A stretch of DNA of 9,690 nucleotides, from the NCBI GenBank assembly GCA_964641715.1, contig CAZXMB010000116.1, positions 1 to 9,690 of the forward strand. Reading direction: 5' to 3'. Each line of letters opens with the position of its first letter. Position 1 is the stretch's first letter. Of this stretch, positions 5,983-9,690 are shown in pieces. This DNA is from CAZXMB01 sp964641715. GTDB taxonomy: Bacteria; Desulfobacterota; BSN033; UBA1163. A model generated the notes under the pieces. That model was given only the letters and a program-made list of their open reading frames with translations, made no database searches and had not been told where the DNA came from. A program made the position numbers and the translations under genes.

Positions 5983-6435
5983 TTATTTGTACTCCTTTAA
6001 AAGAGAGCTTACCTTATCCTGCGCAAGACGACCGAAGACTTTCCCGTCGACCACTGCCACTGGACCAAGGCTACAGCAGCCCAGGCAGCGGACCAACTCA
6101 AGGGTAAACCGCTTATCCTTTGTCGTCTCGCCCACGGAGACCCCCAGTTCCCTCTCCAATTTTCCAAGAATCTTCTCACCGCCCCGAACATGGCATGCTG
6201 TCCCCAGGCAGACATCGATCTTATGCTTCCCCCTCGGCTTAAGGCTCAGGGCATTATAAAAGGTTGCGATCCGGAAGATACTGGATAGGGAGATCTGCAT
6301 CTTCTGAGAAACATATTCCAGGGCCTCTTTGGAAAGATATTTCTCCTCTGATTGTATATCCTGCAGGATAGCCAGGATGGCTGAGCTTTTCTCCCCGTAT
6401 TTTCGGATGATCCCGTCAATCTTCGAAGCTTCCAT
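5983..6435 (-). CDS. NuoE/HydC-like [2Fe-2S] subunit
   Basis: This 150-residue protein has the thioredoxin-like fold of NuoE, the partner of NuoF in complex I and of HydB in NAD-linked hydrogenases. A helical N-terminal region carries YLSKEALEYVSQKM (33-46) and IATFYNALSLKPRG (56-69). The [2Fe-2S] site has the classic spacing: CLGTAC (C76 and C81), then CLGCC, where C117 and C121 fit the CxxxC pair and C120 is extra. It should pass electrons to or from the FMN of the flavoprotein encoded just downstream. The ATG lies 1 nt after the porB stop, a tight link between the oxidoreductase genes and the NADH module. Length and motifs are ordinary for the family. Confidence 0.94.
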   Translation of the reverse strand: MEASKIDGIIRKYGEKSSAILAILQDIQSEEKYLSKEALEYVSQKMQISLSSIFRIATFYNALSLKPRGKHKIDVCLGTACHVRGGEKILGKLERELGVSVGETTKDKRFTLELVRCLGCCSLGPVAVVDGKVFGRLAQDKVSSLLKEYK

Positions 6436-6436
6436 C

Positions 6437-7369
6437 TTACACCCCTCTCGATGCCTTCCATTTCAAATCTTCGTATTCCTGAAGAACACGCTTTTGAATC
6501 TCCTCGATCATCTCCTCGGTCAGATGCCGGAACCTTCCCTGAAGCTTAATATAATCTTTCAGCGGCCTTAGCTTCGGAAAATCAATGCTCAACCGGTATT
6601 TCCCATGATCCACCTCATAGAGAGGAAAGACCCCGGTCTCCACAGCCAGCCGGCCCAGCCTGATCGAAAGCTCCGGCGCAGACCTCCATCCCGTCGGGCA
6701 AACCGAAAGGATGTGAATATAGGCAGGGCCGGGAGTATCCGCTGCCTTCTTTACCTTCTGGATGAGGTCAATGGGATAACTCGGACAGGCGGTGGCCACA
6801 TAGGGGATTTGATGAGCGGCTGCAATGGCCGCCATATTCTTCTTCCAGGTGATCTGCCCCATCTTCACCTTTCCGGCAGGGGAAGTGGTCGTGGAGGCAC
6901 CAAAAGGGGTGGAGGAGGATCTCTGGACCCCCGTATTCATATAGGCCTCGTTATCCGTACAGACATAGAGGAAGTCATGCCCCCTCTCCAGGGCACCTGA
7001 AAGGGCCTGAAGCCCGATGTCCGCAGTGCCTCCGTCACCTCCCATGGCAAGGGTGACAATCTTTTGTCGACGGATCCTCCCCTTCCTCATGAGGACCTTA
7101 AGCGCGGACTCAATCCCGGAAGCGACCGCAGCCGTATTTTCAAAGGCCACATGAAGCCAGGGGACCCGCCATGAGGTAAAAGGCAGGGGGGAGGAGACGA
7201 TCTCCATACATCCCGTGGCATTGGCAATGATCACATTCCTTCCCAGTGCCTTCGCCACAAGCCTCACAGCCAGTGCCTCCGCACACCCCTGACAGGATCG
7301 GTGCCCGGGGGCAAAATATTCCTTCTGGGTCAATGTTCTGACAGCAAAGACATTTAATTTTTCCGTCAT
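6437..7369 (-). CDS. porB: 2-oxoacid (pyruvate):ferredoxin oxidoreductase, beta subunit
   Basis: The product is the thiamine-diphosphate-binding subunit of the CoA-dependent oxidoreductase that interconverts a 2-oxoacid with its acyl-CoA and CO2 using ferredoxin. In 310 residues it shows the proximal [4Fe-4S] ligands C26 and C29 (SCQGC), C54 (ATGCME) and C224 (SVCPTGW). The ThDP/Mg motif is GGDGGTADIG (110-119) with TDNEAYMNTG (138-147). The SSSTPFGA segment (151-158) near the active site is typical of pyruvate synthase beta chains. Its ATG overlaps the porA stop as ATGA. Pyruvate is the most likely substrate from overall resemblance, but branched-chain or other 2-oxoacids cannot be excluded. 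Confidence 0.94.
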   Translation of the reverse strand: MTEKLNVFAVRTLTQKEYFAPGHRSCQGCAEALAVRLVAKALGRNVIIANATGCMEIVSSPLPFTSWRVPWLHVAFENTAAVASGIESALKVLMRKGRIRRQKIVTLAMGGDGGTADIGLQALSGALERGHDFLYVCTDNEAYMNTGVQRSSSTPFGASTTTSPAGKVKMGQITWKKNMAAIAAAHQIPYVATACPSYPIDLIQKVKKAADTPGPAYIHILSVCPTGWRSAPELSIRLGRLAVETGVFPLYEVDHGKYRLSIDFPKLRPLKDYIKLQGRFRHLTEEMIEEIQKRVLQEYEDLKWKASRGV

Positions 7370-8538
7370 TCTCTCACCCCGTAAATCTCAAAGCCTTCTT
7401 GATTTCCTTCTTCGATTTCGATCTCTGCCTTATCCACCATCTTGATAAAGTCAGAAGGCGTCACATCCCTTCCTGAAATTCCGGCAACAAAGTTATAGAT
7501 GGAGGGTTTCTTCGTTTCTCCGTAAAGGGCTGCCTTGACCTCCGAGGCCACAGGCCCGCATGCCCCGGCAGAAATGGCCCGGTCGATCACGACCAGCCGT
7601 TTTGCACCCAGGGTGGCATTCTTAAAGGCCTCAAAAGGAAAAGGCCGCCAGAGACGGATCTTTACAAGCCCCGCGGATCTCCCCCCTTCTCTCATCTTAT
7701 CCACAGCCACGGAGGCGGTCTCCCCGAAACTTCCCATGGTGACCAGTAAGGTATCGGCATCTTCAGCCTGATAGGTCTCGATGGGGTTGTAATACCTCCC
7801 TGTCATCTCTCCAAAGGCCTTCCAGGTCTCTATGATCTTGGGCAGCGAGGACCGGAGGGCCACCTCCTGGGCCTTCTTCGCCTCCGCAAAGATACTGGGC
7901 AGGGCAAAGGCTCCCATGGTGATCGGATGATCGGGGTGAAGCTGGTGAAGGGGTTGATAGGGAGGAAGAAACTGATCGATCTTTTCCTGCCCGATCAGCT
8001 CGACGGGTTCGATCACATGGCTCAGGATGAACCCGTCCATATTGATGATGACCGGAAAGAGAACCTCTCTGTCCTCGGCTAACCGGTAGGACACAAACAC
8101 ATGGTCATAAACCTCCTGGCCGTTTTCCACAAAGAACTGAATCCACCCGCAGTCCCGTATGGACATCGCATCACTGTGATCATTCCAGATGCTCAGGGGA
8201 GCGGAGATGGTCCGGTTGGCAAGGATCATCAGGACCGGCAGCCTCAGACCCGATGTGATATAGGTGATCTCGCTCATCAGGACCAATCCCTGTGAACTCG
8301 TGCAGGTGAATGTCCTTGCTCCGGTAGCCGCGGCCCCCACACAGACGCTCAGCGCGGAATGCTCCGACTCCACACAGAAGAATTCTGCGTCAAGCTCTCC
8401 GTTGGCCACCAGTTCGGACAGGTGCTCAACAATATGCGTCTGGGGGGTAATCGGATAGGCCGAGATCACATCGACATTGGCCTGCTTGACGGCCTCGGCG
8501 GCAGCAATGGAAACTTCCATCCCAACCCTTTTCCCCAT
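7366..8538 (-). CDS. porA: 2-oxoacid (pyruvate):ferredoxin oxidoreductase, alpha subunit
   Basis: This 390-residue chain carries the pyrimidine-binding and transketolase C-terminal domains of the four-subunit POR/VOR family and pairs with PorB to form the active site. Key blocks are AYPITPQTHIVEHLSE (27-42), VESEHSALS (56-64) with the glutamate that activates ThDP, and SIWNDHSDAMSIRDCGWIQF (116-135). GISGRDVTPSD lies near 353-363. These closely resemble archaeal and Thermotoga-type PorA as I recall them, in length and motif order. The start codon follows directly on the porD stop (TAG then ATG), with GAGGAG as the Shine-Dalgarno inside porD. The 4-nt overlap with porB supports stoichiometric expression. 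Confidence 0.95.
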   Translation of the reverse strand: MGKRVGMEVSIAAAEAVKQANVDVISAYPITPQTHIVEHLSELVANGELDAEFFCVESEHSALSVCVGAAATGARTFTCTSSQGLVLMSEITYITSGLRLPVLMILANRTISAPLSIWNDHSDAMSIRDCGWIQFFVENGQEVYDHVFVSYRLAEDREVLFPVIINMDGFILSHVIEPVELIGQEKIDQFLPPYQPLHQLHPDHPITMGAFALPSIFAEAKKAQEVALRSSLPKIIETWKAFGEMTGRYYNPIETYQAEDADTLLVTMGSFGETASVAVDKMREGGRSAGLVKIRLWRPFPFEAFKNATLGAKRLVVIDRAISAGACGPVASEVKAALYGETKKPSIYNFVAGISGRDVTPSDFIKMVDKAEIEIEEGNQEGFEIYGVRE

Positions 8539-8838
8539 CTATTTCTCCTCCTCTTCTAACACCATGGTGATGGCCCCGGTGGGGCATTCCTTTGCACAGA
8601 TCCCGCAACCCTTGCAATAGAATAGATCCGCAACGAAATAGCCCTCTTCGTCCAGGTGATAGGCCATATCCGGACAGAAGATATAACACACTCCGCAATG
8701 AACACAGAGTTCCCTGTTCAGAACCGGTTTAAGGGTCTTCCAATCCCCTGTCCGGTACTGGCTGGCATTGCCGGGCTCTAAGATGACATTTCCGACCGAA
8801 AGCTCCTTCCATGTCCATTCTGACTCTGGCTTTGTCAT
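8539..8838 (-). CDS. porD: 2-oxoacid (pyruvate):ferredoxin oxidoreductase, delta subunit (2[4Fe-4S] ferredoxin)
   Basis: This 99-residue ferredoxin subunit carries electrons from the POR active site to external acceptors. The N-terminal extension ending GDWKTLKPV (31-39) is characteristic of PorD. Two [4Fe-4S] motifs follow: C45-C48-C51-C55 and C75-C78-C81-C85, each ending in C-P. The tail is acidic. The ATG at 8838 has GAAGGAG upstream and an in-frame TAA a few codons before it, so the start is well fixed. The 76-nt gap to porG holds no gene or terminator that I can see. Here its natural electron partner may be the NuoE/F/G-like proteins encoded downstream. Confidence 0.95.
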   Translation of the reverse strand: MTKPESEWTWKELSVGNVILEPGNASQYRTGDWKTLKPVLNRELCVHCGVCYIFCPDMAYHLDEEGYFVADLFYCKGCGICAKECPTGAITMVLEEEEK

Positions 8839-8914
8839 AGCCCTTGACTCCTTCTCTTAAATAAATTGCATCCCCGAACCTCTTATCATGGGAATGGGGG
8901 ATCTTAAACATTGA

Positions 8915-9460
8915 TTAAAGGAGGATAGTCTCCCGATAGGCCCTTTCAAAAGCTGAAATATTCTTCTCGGCAATCCGGCCAAAACGCCCCTTCAGGGGAG
9001 GGATAAATGATTCCTTCTTCACCAATTCCGAGGCCTTTACCAGAGACCCAAGCATGGTTGTATTGGTAATGGGAAGGCCAAGAACCTCCCTCGCAATTTT
9101 CACCGCATCCACCACTCCGACCCGGTTTTTTATCTTCAGATCTTCTTTCACCTTTTCAGGAGAGTCACTGCTGGTCGTAACGATAATCCCATCGGGTTTC
9201 AGCCCTCCGGCCACATTGACGATCTTCAAAAGAGAGGCATCAAGGACCACCACAATATCGGGTTCATAGATATTTGCTCTGATCTTAATGGGTTGGTCAC
9301 TGATCCTGCAGAAAGCCAGGACAGGAGCTCCCCTGCGCTCCGGGCCGAAGCTTGGAAATGCCTGGGCATATTTTCCCTCCTCAATAGCTGCAAGGGCTAA
9401 AAGTTCAGCAGAAGTTACAGCTCCCTGACCACCTCTTCCATGAAATCGAATCTCAATCAT
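8915..9460 (-). CDS. porG: 2-oxoacid (pyruvate):ferredoxin oxidoreductase, gamma subunit
   Basis: This 181-residue gamma subunit belongs to the POR/KOR gamma family, which in the fused enzymes corresponds to the domain contributing to CoA binding. It begins with the signature [20 protein letters not shown] (5-24). It continues with [20 protein letters not shown] (34-53), a Rossmann-like stretch [12 protein letters not shown] (68-79), and [16 protein letters not shown] (132-147). It is the first gene of the unit; GGGAG lies 5 nt before the ATG. The gene order gamma-delta-alpha-beta matches that of several archaeal and Thermotoga POR operons. Confidence 0.95.
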
Positions 9461-9576
9461 TAGAATCTCCCGATTAATCTTTCAGCTTTCTAATCCTAAA
9501 ATATTTTATTCTTCTTTCCAATGCTAAAAAATAATAAAAATCAAATAGTTAACAAAAAAATCCTCTAAAACCCTGC

Positions 9577-9594
9577 TTTTGAAAATATTCAAAA
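9577..9594. promoter_or_regulatory. 18-bp inverted repeat resembling a Rex operator
   Basis: Arms TTTTGAA and TTCAAAA pair perfectly around a 4-nt centre (AATA). Rex-type operators follow TTGTGAA-N4-TTCACAA, so this differs only by a symmetric change at the third base of each arm. It lies between the TTGACA box and porG. A redox-sensing repressor of NADH-linked genes would make sense here. The region is very AT-rich, so chance is a real alternative. Confidence 0.3.
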
Positions 9595-9603
9595 AATTAA
9601 TGC

Positions 9604-9615
9604 GTTAACGTTAAC
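9604..9615. promoter_or_regulatory. Perfect 12-bp palindrome GTTAACGTTAAC, candidate operator
   Basis: This is a tandem pair of GTTAAC hexamers forming a perfect palindrome with a central CG. It lies where the -10 of the TTGACA-containing promoter would be expected, a usual place for a repressor. A third GTTAAC is at 9548-9553. The regulator family cannot be told from the site; the central AACGTT recalls LacI-family operators, but only loosely. Confidence 0.35.
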
Positions 9616-9690
9616 CTTTTAAAATAAACTTGTCAAGAAAAAAAGCCACCTTTAAAATTCCCTTCTCCCTTCCAGGGCCTTGGATAAGGT

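Larger units (their letters stand above)
9461..9690 (-). promoter_or_regulatory. AT-rich upstream region of the por-nuo operon with -35-like box
   Basis: These 230 nt hold no gene that I can support. On the minus strand a perfect TTGACA lies at 9636-9631. The hexamer 17 nt further on is only TAACGT (9613-9608), a poor -10, so either an activator helps or the true promoter lies nearer porG (for example TTGTTA at 9555-9550 with TATTTT). The hexamer GTTAAC occurs three times (9548, 9604, 9610). The untranslated leader would be long, over 100 nt. Confidence 0.4.

Noticed and set aside
8729..8911. Possible 60-residue gene in the porG-porD gap, minus strand
   Set aside because: It overlaps the well-supported porD start in another frame, has no recognisable motif, and most of its 3' part is out-of-frame porD sequence.
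9637..9690. Terminator or gene end at the right edge (minus-strand T-run just upstream of TTGACA)
   Set aside because: No convincing hairpin precedes the T-run, and the remaining 50 nt are too short to recognise a gene.

Overview
The window suggests an anaerobic or microaerobic Gram-negative bacterium. Two lipoproteins, one with an OmpA/Pal-type peptidoglycan-binding domain, imply an outer membrane. A four-subunit 2-oxoacid:ferredoxin oxidoreductase and several Fe-S-rich NADH-dehydrogenase-like proteins imply ferredoxin-based anaerobic metabolism. A Desulfobacterota (deltaproteobacterial)-like lineage is my guess from gene style; the sequence alone does not prove it.

Left part, plus strand (1-2689): folK (folate synthesis) is followed closely by a small membrane-anchored protein with a Cys-rich C-terminal motif. 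A sigma70-type promoter whose -35 box contains that gene's stop codon then drives a small lipoprotein and an OmpA-family lipoprotein with a proline-rich linker. A clear intrinsic terminator at 1984-2018 closes this unit. A transaldolase of the small TalC/FSA family follows. A strong hairpin at 2695-2717 separates it from the convergent minus-strand genes.

Right part, minus strand (9460 down to 2731): one long, tightly packed unit is read porG, porD, porA, porB, then nuoE-like, nuoF/hydB-like and a short nuoG/hoxU-like gene. A small heat-shock protein with its own likely promoter comes last. Several junctions overlap or touch (porD stop next to the porA start, porA/porB ATGA overlap, porB/nuoE separated by 1 nt). 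The 2-oxoacid oxidoreductase and the NADH-handling module are therefore very probably made together.

The most interesting hypothesis is that these seven proteins form a complex or coupled pair linking 2-oxoacid (probably pyruvate) oxidation or synthesis to NAD(H). No hydrogenase, formate dehydrogenase or NuoG catalytic domain is present, so the POR takes the place usually held by such a catalytic subunit. The 230 bases upstream of porG hold a perfect TTGACA box, a perfect 12-bp palindrome and an 18-bp inverted repeat resembling Rex (NADH/NAD+ sensor) operators, which would fit redox control.
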